Counted from the stretch's first letter, positions 8,922 through 17,664 are shown. The stretch is 64,000 nucleotides of DNA from Bifidobacterium aquikefiri (GCF_002259795.1 NZ_MWXA01000009.1:62001-126000), one strand, 5' to 3'. Program-made: numbers and translations. The notes: generated by a model not told the origin, from the sequence alone.

Positions 8922-9281
8922 GTTGCCATTGCGGGTTATAGGCACAAAAGCGTGTGGGAAATCGTTTCCTAGCCCTTGTGGGAGTGGGTGTTGCTCCTGT
9001 TTGATAATTTTTACGCCGTGATAACGGCACGGCATGAAAGTGTGTGAAACATGCCGTGATGCGTTCTTCCGACTGGGGTTTGGGCTGGTTGATAATCCTA
9101 TTTGACCTGGGATGCATGAAAGCAACCTGTGTCCGTATTGCGGCACCATCATGCATCGCAACAGAACCCACGAGAGCAGGAACGACCCAATGTCGATGCC
9201 CGCCATCCCCACCTCCCTTGCTATCCTCACCTCTCTTGTCATCTCGACCGAATGTCATCTCGAGCGAATTACACCTCCCTT

Positions 9282-9316
9282 GTCATCTCGAGTGAGCGGA
9301 GCGAGTCGAGAGATCT
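9282..9316 (+). repeat. REP-like dispersed repeat, copy A
   Basis: A 35-base unit beginning GTCATCTCGAGTGAGCGG and ending in AGATCT. Copy B at 9341-9375 is its reverse complement with two differences, so the pair could fold into a very long stem. Truncated copies of the left end (GTCATCTCGA) lie at 9238 and 9254. The family of CTCGACTCGCTCCGCTCACT-type palindromic repeats is scattered in many bacterial genomes. Confidence 0.75.
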
Positions 9317-9340
9317 CACCCTTGCAAGCATCAACAGCCA

Positions 9341-9375
9341 AGATCCCTCGACTCGCTCCGCTCACTCGGGATGAC
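9341..9375 (-). repeat. REP-like dispersed repeat, copy B
   Basis: Inverted copy of the unit at 9282-9316, matching 33 of 35 bases and separated from it by 24 bases. Confidence 0.75.
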
Positions 9376-9405
9376 GATGGTACATACAGCTTTGACAAGT
9401 TCATA

Positions 9406-9436
9406 CGATCGACTCGCTCCGCTCACTCGGAATGAC
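9406..9436 (-). repeat. REP-like dispersed repeat, copy C
   Basis: Third, slightly shorter copy in the same orientation as copy B (GACTCGCTCCGCTCACTCGG core followed by AATGAC), 30 bases downstream of it. Confidence 0.7.
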
Positions 9437-9799
9437 GGGAGAGGAGCAGGGCATCGACTGGAACGAATTACACGCCAGTACACCAGCAAAGACCAAAAAC
9501 CCACACTTCTATGCCTATAACCCCGCAATACATGGGCAGTGCGCATCGCAAACGTCTTCAAGCAAGGTCGTCTAGCAATGGTGCGCTGGCACTGACGTGG
9601 AACTCTTGTCTGACACTCCGGCCCGAGCCCGCCATATCCCAAGTGCGTCCGATGCCAGTTCGATGCCTGCCCCATTGTTTTCCAATAGTCTTCGCATACT
9701 CCACACTGCCTGAAGACGAGGCCGACCACCATGGCGACCCGCTTCGATCATGGATTAAAGATGGCACACAGAACGTCGGTGGCTGGGCCCATGAGCGCG

Positions 9800-11122
9800 T
9801 CAGTCCTCCACGCCGAGCATGGCAGCGGCCTGTCCCAGTGACACGTCCAAGGCATCAAGCACTGTGTTTGCCATGTCGTCGTTCATCAGCAGACCTGCCT
9901 TGAACTGCAGCACCCGCTGGTCAAAGTTGGCCCGCATTGCCCACACCCCGTTGCGGTAGAGTGCAGCCATCAGTGCGGTCGAGCCTTCAGGATGAGCGGT
10001 CACAAGCCCCATGATCACACCACGTTGCCGCACGCCTGCAAGGAAGCGATGGCGAGACTGGATTTCAGCCAGACGGTTCGAAAACAGTTCGCTTAGTCTG
10101 CTCACGTTGCGTCGGGTGGAATCACGCGAAGTGATATCAAGAACCTTGGTTCCCACATAGCAGCCGAGCTCCGAAGTGCTGAACGAGGTGGTCTGTGCGA
10201 AGCCGTCATCCTTGAGCCATTGCCCGGCACGGTCATTCATAATAACTGCGCTTATCGGATAGTAGCCTCCCGACAGACCTTTTCCGGTGACGATCATGTC
10301 CGGTTCGGCGCCATAGCCGACGGAACACCACATGGTGCCGCTTCGCATGAGACCGGTCTGCACTTCATCCGCGACATACAGGGCACCATAGCGATGTGTC
10401 AGCTCGGTGACAGCCTTGAAGTATCCTTCATGAGGAATGGGGAATCCCGCGGTGGCAGGCAGACTCTCCAGCAGCACGCATGCGGTGTCGTTCTGACGCA
10501 GCGCCCCTTCAAGCTGGTCAAGATCGTCATAGTCGATCTGGCTGAATTCGTCCGGGTTCGGGATCGAATTGAAAAATGCCGCCTGATCCTGCGGCCCTGC
10601 CTGCATGGCGAAGCCCGTTGCTCCATGGAAGCAGCCGTGCACGGTGATGACCCGCCTGCGCCCCGTGGCATGGCGGGCGAATTTGATGGCCGAATCGATG
10701 GATTCGCCACCACCGGTATTGACATTCACATAGCGCATGTAATCGGGAGAGACCTTCAGGAGTGCATCGACGAAGTCCATCTTGACCTGCGAGGGGAAAT
10801 AATGATTTCCCGCATCATAGCGTTCCGATCCCTTGACGAGGGCCTGCCGAACCTCAGGATTGCAGTGGCCAAGATTGAAGACGCCCCCGTTTATATGCAT
10901 GTTGATGATCGTGCGACCGGACGCAAGATCCTCGAATTCGTATCCATGCCGGTGCCCGAGCACAATCTCAAGGCCATATTTGCGGAACAGGTCCACCCGT
11001 GAGGGATTCCATTCCTCACGCGCCTTGTCATAGATAGCTTCGGTTGCCTCCTGCCCCGAAGCGTCAAGACCTTCCCCGGATGTCTGTGTGGAAAGGACTG
11101 TATCGGTGGTATTTGGGTTCAT
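9800..11122 (-). CDS. Class-III PLP enzyme, candidate amino-alcohol-phosphate phospho-lyase
   Basis: A 440-residue fold-type I, class-III aminotransferase-family protein. Visible landmarks are TGGGE (about 137-140), the aspartate motif ADEVQTG (251-257) that contacts the pyridine nitrogen, and the Schiff-base lysine in VTGKGLSGG (Lys281). The start at 11122 has AAGGAG seven bases upstream, better than an in-frame codon at 11173. It follows an APH-fold kinase gene by 59 bases on the same strand. A class-III PLP enzyme paired with an APH kinase is the arrangement of the hydroxylysine and phosphoethanolamine pathways (kinase plus phospho-lyase, releasing phosphate and ammonia). An ordinary aminotransferase on GABA, ornithine or a polyamine is the alternative. 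Confidence 0.85.
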   Translation of the reverse strand: MNPNTTDTVLSTQTSGEGLDASGQEATEAIYDKAREEWNPSRVDLFRKYGLEIVLGHRHGYEFEDLASGRTIINMHINGGVFNLGHCNPEVRQALVKGSERYDAGNHYFPSQVKMDFVDALLKVSPDYMRYVNVNTGGGESIDSAIKFARHATGRRRVITVHGCFHGATGFAMQAGPQDQAAFFNSIPNPDEFSQIDYDDLDQLEGALRQNDTACVLLESLPATAGFPIPHEGYFKAVTELTHRYGALYVADEVQTGLMRSGTMWCSVGYGAEPDMIVTGKGLSGGYYPISAVIMNDRAGQWLKDDGFAQTTSFSTSELGCYVGTKVLDITSRDSTRRNVSRLSELFSNRLAEIQSRHRFLAGVRQRGVIMGLVTAHPEGSTALMAALYRNGVWAMRANFDQRVLQFKAGLLMNDDMANTVLDALDVSLGQAAAMLGVED

Positions 11123-11181
11123 GATGATGCTCCTTGTCAGCGAATTTGCATGGTTATGGGATGAAGGCCCCACGAGGAAGG

Positions 11182-12462
11182 CTACCGAGCCCCTGATCGA
11201 TCATCCAGACGGTGGTGTCGCACATATTTCCTTGCCAGAATCGCGGTTCCCTTGCCAACGAATGCAACAAGCTCCGGTGTGATGGTGGTCGCCTCGTTGC
11301 TTCCCGGATCCGCGTTGGTCATGTGATAGAGCAGGGATTCGAACAGACCGATCCTGCGGATCATGATGAAGGTCGGTATCTCCCGTTCCTCCTGCTCGTC
11401 AAGCGGATACACCGTGCGATACCCTCTCACGATCGCATCCAATACGGCTGGCAGATCAGGTCGATGTTCCATGAATCCGACGATGCCAGCGATGTCTGTC
11501 ATGTACCAGCCCATGCCACAATCGTCGAAATCCAATACGGCGAGGTTGCCGTCGTCATCGAGCAGGTTTGCCGGACGCAGATCGCTATGTATGATCCCAT
11601 AGCGCTCGGGCGATGTGCCGAAGACCTTCAGACGTCGCTTCATGAGATCGCGGCAGCGGTCAATCGCCTCGATGTCATGTCTGCTGAGCATGCTGTCAAT
11701 GTCCCAATAATGGCTTCCATAAAAGTTGTTCCATTGCTCCCCGAAGGTCGCATCCCAATTCCATTCGATGCGATGCGCGATGTCGGCACGATGAGTTGGG
11801 GTCCATGAGAGGGAGTCGCGGCGGAGAATCGCTGCAATTGCACCGATGGAACGATACAGCCTCTCGTCATTCGGCGAGAGGGCCGTTGCATTGCCTCCGG
11901 CCGTCGTGGCGATGTTGAACTTACCTCGCGTCCCGATCGCATCGTAGAGCATCGCAGCGCCACGGGTGAGCGGAATGGTCAGTGAATCAGGCATCGATGC
12001 AAGTCGAAGCATCAGCTTGCTGAGCGATTCGGTGTCATCCGTTGAATCGCGTGGTGCGCTTCCTGACACGAAGGTGAAGCAGACCACATTGCGCTGAGTG
12101 CCGATATCAGGGCAGTCGATGCTCTGTATGCAATTGCCGTCGAGCCCGGGAATCGGCGTGGCAAGTCGCAGCTCCGTGATCTTTCGCAATTCCTCGATCC
12201 ATTGGAGTTCGACCTCGATGGAGTCGCTCTGCGCGTAGTCAAGCCGATGCACGCGCATGACGAAGCGCTGGTCAAGCCCGCTCTCGCTACGATGGCCGTC
12301 AATCCGGAATGTGGCGTTTTCCGTGAGGTTGAGGAGCGTGACCTCACATGATTGCACATCGTATCCCCAGCGAGACAACGCTCTGGAGGCGACGTCAAAG
12401 AAGTGGGCCTTCTGGCGCTCAAGAGGCAGTTCGTTGAAGTGCTGCTGTGCTGCCGATATCAT
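11182..12462 (-). CDS. APH-fold small-molecule kinase (phosphotransferase)
   Basis: A 426-residue aminoglycoside phosphotransferase/choline-kinase fold protein. The catalytic loop is HSDLRPANLL (Asp294, Asn299) and the metal-binding DFD lies at 311-313. The fold covers choline, ethanolamine, homoserine and hydroxylysine kinases, so phosphorylation of a hydroxyl on an amino compound is expected. The start at 12462 has an AGGAGG site seven bases upstream; the longer frame to 12531 lacks one. It is first in an operon with the PLP enzyme and divergent from a MarR-type regulator, with the palindrome ATTGTATACAAT between them. The substrate is not readable from sequence. Confidence 0.85.
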   Translation of the reverse strand: MISAAQQHFNELPLERQKAHFFDVASRALSRWGYDVQSCEVTLLNLTENATFRIDGHRSESGLDQRFVMRVHRLDYAQSDSIEVELQWIEELRKITELRLATPIPGLDGNCIQSIDCPDIGTQRNVVCFTFVSGSAPRDSTDDTESLSKLMLRLASMPDSLTIPLTRGAAMLYDAIGTRGKFNIATTAGGNATALSPNDERLYRSIGAIAAILRRDSLSWTPTHRADIAHRIEWNWDATFGEQWNNFYGSHYWDIDSMLSRHDIEAIDRCRDLMKRRLKVFGTSPERYGIIHSDLRPANLLDDDGNLAVLDFDDCGMGWYMTDIAGIVGFMEHRPDLPAVLDAIVRGYRTVYPLDEQEEREIPTFIMIRRIGLFESLLYHMTNADPGSNEATTITPELVAFVGKGTAILARKYVRHHRLDDRSGAR

Positions 12463-12544
12463 AGACCCTCCTAGGAAACCTCGTGATGAGTCGCACGTTG
12501 AACTGCCATCATTCTGGAGAACGTACCACATATCATACTATTAA

Positions 12545-12563
12545 ATTGTATACAATCTATAAT
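12545..12563. promoter_or_regulatory. Divergent control region: palindromic operator and -10 box
   Basis: ATTGTATACAAT (12545-12556) is a perfect 12-bp palindrome between the kinase and marR-type genes. A TATAAT box follows at 12558-12563, well placed for rightward transcription toward the regulator. MarR proteins commonly bind such AT-rich palindromes, so the regulator probably controls itself and the kinase operon from here. Confidence 0.5.
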
Positions 12564-12713
12564 AGCGATGACGTGAGTCCTCCCGATATCATCCCCGTAA
12601 ACGAGGGGTTACGACAACCACACACCATTCGAAATGCCACGCTGGCACCTGGATTCGAGCAATTGGCACCCCTTACGTACTATTGGTACGGAAAAAGCAG
12701 ATGGAGCAGACTC

Positions 12714-13223
12714 ATGACGCAGACCCACACCTTCAACGAATTCGACATTCTCGACGATCCACGACAGCTGCCCCGCTACATGTACATATGCTCAAAGGAA
12801 ATCATCAAGGCATACACTCCATACCTCGAGCCGCTCAATCTCACCTATACGCAATACCTGACGATGATTGCGCTCTGGGATGCCTACGACGGAGAAGGAG
12901 ACGATCGCAAAGGACACGATCGCGACAAGAGCCGCGAAGGCGGGGCTCCCAATGTGAAGGAGCTTGGAACGACTCTGTATCTTGATTCAGGGACGCTCAC
13001 TCCCCTGCTCAAGAAACTCGAAGCCGAGGGATTCATCACACGTCGGCGCTCGAAGGTCGACGAGCGCAGCGTAAACGTCGAGCTGACCGCCAAGGGTCTG
13101 ACGCTGCGTGCGAAGACCATCGGCATCTCCGGTCAGATTCTTTCCAGGGTGGGACTTACACAGAGCGAGGCCGTGACACTCTTCCGATTGCTACGCAAGT
13201 CGTTGAGCAATCTTTCCGAGTAG
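12714..13223 (+). CDS. MarR-family regulator, OhrR-like
   Basis: The 169-residue product follows the OhrR pattern closely: a KEIIKAYTPYL helix, LTYTQYL, then the recognition helix and wing (LDSGTLTPLLKKLEAEG, RRRSKVDERSVNVELT). Two features are unusual. The peroxide-sensing cysteine near the N-terminus of OhrR lines up with proline; the only nearby Cys (YICSKE) is about six residues later. A charged insert of about 20 residues (GEGDDRKGHDRDKSREGG) lies before the HTH. GGAG precedes ATG 12714. It may have moved from peroxide sensing to ligand sensing for the neighbouring kinase/lyase/carrier genes. Confidence 0.9.
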   Translation: MTQTHTFNEFDILDDPRQLPRYMYICSKEIIKAYTPYLEPLNLTYTQYLTMIALWDAYDGEGDDRKGHDRDKSREGGAPNVKELGTTLYLDSGTLTPLLKKLEAEGFITRRRSKVDERSVNVELTAKGLTLRAKTIGISGQILSRVGLTQSEAVTLFRLLRKSLSNLSE

Positions 13224-13580
13224 CGGATTCCTCACTCGGTCGGCGCTCCACGCCCAACTGCATCGCCTCGAGATTCCCGACAGTGCGGCAACCACGCATG
13301 CCCGGTCATCCGGCATCGCAGATCCCAATCCTTGGGTACCCACGACGGTGTTACGTCGCGGAAACACAGTGCGCTTTGCCGATGTCTTTCATGTGTATAC
13401 TCCAGTTTCAATCGCACACAATCAAATTGGATTCATTTGAATCGCGATCAGCGGGATTTCATCGCACTGTCTCGTCGTTCCTCTCGATGAATGCGCTGCA
13501 GCGATTGACACTGCCGGTTCGTCTCACGCATCCAAGACATGCATGAAACACCGCGACAGCAATGGAGGAGATGGTATCGC
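13224..13580. other. Intergenic region, 357 bp
   Basis: Between the MarR-type gene and the MFS gene. It is AT-richer near 13390-13445, with the partial dyad CAAAT...ATTTG at about 13422-13438 and a GTGTATAC recalling the operator core at 12545. This is the probable promoter and operator zone of the carrier gene. No gene is seen. Confidence 0.4.
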
Positions 13581-14897
13581 ATGACATCGAGAGCATATGA
13601 AGCCGGCATCGCGTCCAATCCGTCGGCGGCCACCACGAATTACGCCACAGCGGACACAACGGGCAGACCGGGCGAAACCGCCTATGCGACCTCTCCCTAT
13701 CGATGGGTCGTGCTCATCGCGGCAATACCGATGTTCGCCATCACGCAGATGTACTGGCTGACCTTCTCGACCATCTCCCCGCAGGCAGCTGCCTTCTATC
13801 ACACCACTCCCCTGGCCATCGCCTCACTGTCGATGAGCTACATGATCGCCTACATCATATTCTCCATGCCAGCGTCGATGCTTTGCGATCGGAGGGGCAT
13901 CCGCGCCTGCTTCGCACTGGCAGCGCTGCTGACATCGGTCTTCGCCTTGACGCGCGGACTGCTGTATTGGAGCTTCCCACTGGTGGTTCTCAGCCAATTG
14001 GGCTTGGCCATCGCCCAGCCATTCGTTATGAATCCCTTGACCAAGCTGGCCGCAAACTGGTTCCCGGTTAACCAGCGTGCCACAGTAACCGGCATCGGCT
14101 CGGTGGCAGGGTACGTCGGCATCGCTGTGGCGACCGCAACGACTCCGGAACTGTATCGCTCGCTGGGGATGGGAGGCATGCTCAGGGGCATGGGATATGC
14201 CGCAGTGGCGTGTTCCTTGCTGCTCGTGGCACTGATGAAGGAGGAGCCCAAGGTCCCCGCAGGTCCGAAGGCGCAACGTGACGGCAGATTTTCCCTTCGC
14301 GACGCAATGGCGCTGCGGCACAATCACGACTATATGCTGCTGCTTGTCGCCGTGATGATCGCACTCGGTGTCTTCAACGCATTGCTCACCGCAATATCAG
14401 ACATGTTCGTCTCGCACGGCATAGACAGCAATCAAAGCGGTGTCATCGGAACTGCCATCATCATCGCCGGCATCATCGGCGGCGTGGTGCTGCCGCTTGT
14501 CAGCGACCAAACAGGTCATCGTAAGATGTTCATCGTATTCTCGATGGGGATTGCGATCGCAGCCATCGCAGGACTCTCCTATATGAGCGCATATCCGTTG
14601 CTGGTGGCGTGTGGCGCGTTCGCTGGATTCTTCATCATGGGCGCGGGGCCGCTCATCTTCGAATACGGCACAGAGATCGCCTATCCCATACCAGAGTCCA
14701 CCTCATATGGTCTGCTCATGGGATCGGGTCAGGTGACGGGGATTCTCTTCATTCTGCTGATGTATGGACTTCAGCTGCCGAACAAGTCAATGGTCGTCTC
14801 GCTGAGCGTGATGATCGCACTGATGGTCGTCGCGGCATTCGCTGCCATTCGAGTCCGCGAATCGACCCTGTTGGCAGACAACCATTTCACCATATAA
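13581..14897 (+). CDS. MFS carrier, FLVCR-like
   Basis: 438 residues and twelve hydrophobic segments. The first half resembles the FLVCR branch of the major facilitator superfamily: MYWLTFSTISP in TM1, the CDRRGIR loop and especially LTKLAANWFPVNQRATVTGI after TM4, like the AALWFP..QRATA motif of that branch. Animal FLVCR proteins carry choline and ethanolamine, which fits the kinase and PLP enzyme next door. The sub-family placement is by eye and the substrate is inference. ATG 13581 has GGAGGAG about ten bases upstream; an in-frame ATG at 13539 has no site. Confidence 0.85.
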   Translation: MTSRAYEAGIASNPSAATTNYATADTTGRPGETAYATSPYRWVVLIAAIPMFAITQMYWLTFSTISPQAAAFYHTTPLAIASLSMSYMIAYIIFSMPASMLCDRRGIRACFALAALLTSVFALTRGLLYWSFPLVVLSQLGLAIAQPFVMNPLTKLAANWFPVNQRATVTGIGSVAGYVGIAVATATTPELYRSLGMGGMLRGMGYAAVACSLLLVALMKEEPKVPAGPKAQRDGRFSLRDAMALRHNHDYMLLLVAVMIALGVFNALLTAISDMFVSHGIDSNQSGVIGTAIIIAGIIGGVVLPLVSDQTGHRKMFIVFSMGIAIAAIAGLSYMSAYPLLVACGAFAGFFIMGAGPLIFEYGTEIAYPIPESTSYGLLMGSGQVTGILFILLMYGLQLPNKSMVVSLSVMIALMVVAAFAAIRVRESTLLADNHFTI

Positions 14898-15244
14898 ATC
14901 AATGCTCAGTGACTCCACTGTTGTGCCCTGAAAGTCGATTCGCACGTGTGGATTGATACATGGGGGAACGGAAATGGCAACAAACGCAGCAAGATCATAC
15001 ACTGTAAACGCAAGGCCCTTACATGGGCATCACAGGTAAGCCGAGTTGAGCCGCCACGGCGGTCATAGCAGTCTGAACGAAAGCAACGGTCCGCAACCAT
15101 TGGCAATCGTCAAAGTGAAGTCCCACTGCACGACATGACTCACCTGCAATAGATTTGATCAACATTGTGCTACTGCCAGGTTCAATTGATCCTTCTACTC
15201 AACACACTGTATTCACAACACTGTATTCACACTTCGGTGGATTC
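14898..15244. other. Intergenic region between convergent MFS genes, 347 bp
   Basis: No gene and no hairpin with a T-run was found. A 13-base direct repeat (ACACTGTATTCAC) occurs in tandem near 15205-15230. Terminators for both flanking genes are expected here but not evident. Confidence 0.4.
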
Positions 15245-16654
15245 TCATGAGACTTTGGATTTGCCGAATCGACGTAGCATCATGGCCAGTAGAATGGCCA
15301 CCGCCATGAGCACAATGAACAAGGGCATGCTGTTTGAGAACGCACTGGCACAGGAAGTGGCGAAATTAGCGCCCGACCGGGTTGCACGCTGTTGGAAGGC
15401 AGTCATCAAGATCGAGGCCACCGCCGTACCAACCGCCCCCGAAAGCTGCTGCAGGGTGTTGAGCACCGCCGAGCCGTCCGCGTTCATCGATGCAGGCAGT
15501 TGATTCAGCGAATGGGTCTGCCCTGGTGTCGCCACCAAGCTGGCTCCGGTCATGAAGAAAACATAGATTACGAGAATAATGAGAGACTGCTTCTGCAGCA
15601 CCGTCATCAGGACAGCTGCCACAATCATGCCGAAGAATCCGGTAACCATCAGGTTGGGCGCGAAATGGAATCTTAGCGCCGAGCCAACCTTGGGCGAGAC
15701 GATGCTGCCGATGGCCGCTCCCGGCAGAAGAATCAACGCCGCCATCATACTGTTGTGATGGAGACCATTGATCAACAGCAGCGGAAGCATGAAATTGATT
15801 CCCAACACACACGCCTGGGAGATCATGATGGTACCGATCCCAGTGGAGAAACCCGCATGGGTGAATACCCTGACATTGACGAGCGGGCGTTCAAGTCGAA
15901 ACTGCAACAAGACGAATATCACCATCATCAGCACTCCGAAGGCTAGCAACAGCCAGAAACGCCAATCCGCTTGCCATTCATAGGCGAAGCTGCAGGCAAT
16001 CATAATGCTTCCAAGACCCAGTGCCGTCAACAACATGGATGGCATTGAAATGCTCGCTTCGGCTTTTCGACTGATATCGGAGAGAGACACTGTGCCTATG
16101 ACGATGGCGATCAGCAGGAAGGGGATCATGATGATAAAGATGTAGTGCCAAGTGAGGTACTGCATGATGATGCCGCCATATACCGGACCAATCGCGGGCC
16201 CTGCACTGATCACCAATGACACGACGCCCATCAGCATGCCGCGTTGGTGAAATTCGGCCTTTTCCAGGACCACATTCGTCATCAACGGCAGGGAGATTCC
16301 CGTGCCAATGGCCATAATCAGACGCGCGCACAACAGCACCGGAAATGTTGGTGCGCACGCCCCCAGAATCGTCCCCAACGTAAAGATTGTTACCGCACAC
16401 TGGAAGAGTCTGACCGTCGAGAAGCGGCGTACCAGATACGTCGAGGATGGAATCACGATGGCCAGCACCAGCAGGTATCCCGTGGTGAGCCATTGCACCA
16501 CGGAGGCTTCAATGCCATATTGCCTCATCAGTGACGAGTAAGCAATGTTCAATGAGGTCTCGGACAGAATGCCAAGGAAAGTCAGCATTGCCATAGAGAT
16601 GACGGACCACAGTAATCTACAATCGATTGATGGGGTCCTTGTGGTCTTCTCCAC
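15245..16654 (-). CDS. MFS multidrug efflux transporter, DHA2 (14-TM) type
   Basis: A 469-residue DHA2-family proton antiporter with about 14 hydrophobic segments, STYLVRRFSTVRLF between TM2 and TM3, and the motif C region (VISAGPAIGPVYGG) typical of drug antiporters. The chosen start is GTG 16654, with AAGGA eight bases upstream; this places TM1 near residue 15, as in relatives. A longer frame to 16783 adds a 43-residue hydrophilic tail. It is divergent from a MarR-type gene 295 bases away, the usual layout of a drug-inducible pump and its repressor. It is not closely alike to the pump at 1532-3001. Confidence 0.9.
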   Translation of the reverse strand: MEKTTRTPSIDCRLLWSVISMAMLTFLGILSETSLNIAYSSLMRQYGIEASVVQWLTTGYLLVLAIVIPSSTYLVRRFSTVRLFQCAVTIFTLGTILGACAPTFPVLLCARLIMAIGTGISLPLMTNVVLEKAEFHQRGMLMGVVSLVISAGPAIGPVYGGIIMQYLTWHYIFIIMIPFLLIAIVIGTVSLSDISRKAEASISMPSMLLTALGLGSIMIACSFAYEWQADWRFWLLLAFGVLMMVIFVLLQFRLERPLVNVRVFTHAGFSTGIGTIMISQACVLGINFMLPLLLINGLHHNSMMAALILLPGAAIGSIVSPKVGSALRFHFAPNLMVTGFFGMIVAAVLMTVLQKQSLIILVIYVFFMTGASLVATPGQTHSLNQLPASMNADGSAVLNTLQQLSGAVGTAVASILMTAFQQRATRSGANFATSCASAFSNSMPLFIVLMAVAILLAMMLRRFGKSKVS

Positions 16655-16799
16655 GTATAAGTCCTTGTATTTCGACAACCTATATAACTGCCTGGAACGC
16701 TTGCCAATTCCGTGCCGTACACAGAAACCCGTGGATTCAGACGAAGTCTGCCCATCTTCCACCATCCGGATTGGCGCAATCAACCTTGCAGATAGGATT

Positions 16800-16814
16800 G
16801 TTACCTATAGTAAC
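16800..16814. promoter_or_regulatory. Candidate MarR operator
   Basis: GTTACCTATAGTAAC is an inverted repeat (GTTAC, CTATA, GTAAC) in the 295-base divergent region between the DHA2 pump and the MarR-type gene. A second, looser dyad (TCCTAT ... ATAGGA) lies at about 16846-16876. Either could bind the regulator encoded at 16950. Confidence 0.4.
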
Positions 16815-16949
16815 TACCTTGGGCGACGGATCCTGTTCCGCATGTCCTATCGGAATACCCGATGTCCTCATAGGATGTTCATAATGCTCACATAGACCTC
16901 ATCCCCGAGCGATGGTACAGGTCTGAGCGGTAACAGAAAAGAGGCTACT

Positions 16950-17429
16950 TTGTTCAACAGCGACGCGGTCACTTCTGACACCTTCCGAGAATTATTCGAC
17001 GCATGTTGGCAGGCCCGCAAGATCACCGAACTGCTTCCTGAACTTCCTCAGGGCATGCGTCCTAGGCACATCAGCGTTCTTGATGCAGTCCACGTCATTG
17101 GGCAGTCAGGTCCAGCACGGGTCGGTGAGATCAGCGAATTCCTGCACATCAGCACGCCCAGCGTCACCAAGATGATTAACGAACTCAGTGACATGGGATA
17201 TCTGGGAAAGGACGGCAGCAAAACGGATGGTCGCGGTGTGGAAGTCACCCTCACCCCAAGTGGTAAACGATGCCGCTCAACATTAGTAGAGGACTACCGC
17301 GAACGTATCTGCCGCTCCCTGACCGGCAAGGTAACCGATGAGGATTGTCGGACCACTGCAGCAACAATCAGACAGCTACTGCAAGCTGTGACTCTCGACA
17401 ACACGGCACACAATCACCATAAATCGTAA
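16950..17429 (+). CDS. MarR-family transcriptional regulator
   Basis: 159 residues with the winged helix at about 50-115: VGEISEFLHISTPSVTKMINELSDMGYL, then the wing GSKTDGRGVEVTLT. The start codon appears to be TTG at 16950 with GAGG six bases upstream. It is divergent from the DHA2 pump, which it most likely represses until a toxic ligand binds. Downstream lies the truncated TetR relic on the other strand; no terminator is evident. Confidence 0.88.
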   Translation: MFNSDAVTSDTFRELFDACWQARKITELLPELPQGMRPRHISVLDAVHVIGQSGPARVGEISEFLHISTPSVTKMINELSDMGYLGKDGSKTDGRGVEVTLTPSGKRCRSTLVEDYRERICRSLTGKVTDEDCRTTAATIRQLLQAVTLDNTAHNHHKS

Positions 17430-17595
17430 GAAATAACACCCTGTGACTCGTGTCCGTTTCGGCAATCTGACGCATGGTCGTCGAAGAGAACCCATGAGTG
17501 GAGAAGAGCCTGCAAGCCGCCTTGAGCAGAGCCTGTCTGGTATGTTGCGGGTTCCGTTGCCGATGATTGTCTTGTGAACCGCCAGTATCGCCCAT
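17368..17595 (-). pseudogene. Truncated TetR-family regulator (N-terminal HTH only)
   Basis: The frame gives a clear TetR DNA-binding start (TRQALLKAACRLFSTHGF, then SSTTMRQIAE) but homology stops after about 47 residues at TDTSHRVLF, exactly where a normal protein would finish the helix-turn-helix. No ligand-binding domain follows in any frame. It is a deletion remnant antisense to the end of the MarR gene. Confidence 0.7.
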
Positions 17596-17664
17596 GACAT
17601 CCTCCTTGCCGCGTTGCCTGAACATTTACCTTACTCGCAATGCTTATATTCAGCAGGGCAACAA

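Larger units (their letters stand above)
8518..9799. other. Gene-free region, about 1.3 kb
   Basis: No frame here looks like a protein. It holds a strong hairpin terminator (8891-8921), a block resembling the 3' end of a tmRNA or tRNA T-arm just before it, and a cluster of palindromic dispersed repeats (9238-9436). A short frame with a CPYCGTIMHRNR zinc-knuckle-like run near 9112-9190 quickly runs into the repeats and may be a gene relic. The rest shows nothing. Confidence 0.6.

Noticed and set aside
8832-9242. Minus-strand frame of 136 codons across the terminator and the gene-free region
   Set aside because: It reads through a perfect terminator hairpin, has no ribosome site and an unlikely composition.
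10220-11002. 260-codon plus-strand frame inside the PLP enzyme gene
   Set aside because: Shadow of the real gene on the other strand; no domain, no ribosome site.
15205-15230. ACACTGTATTCAC direct repeat considered as a CRISPR or operator array
   Set aside because: Only two adjacent copies, no spacers and no regulator site nearby.
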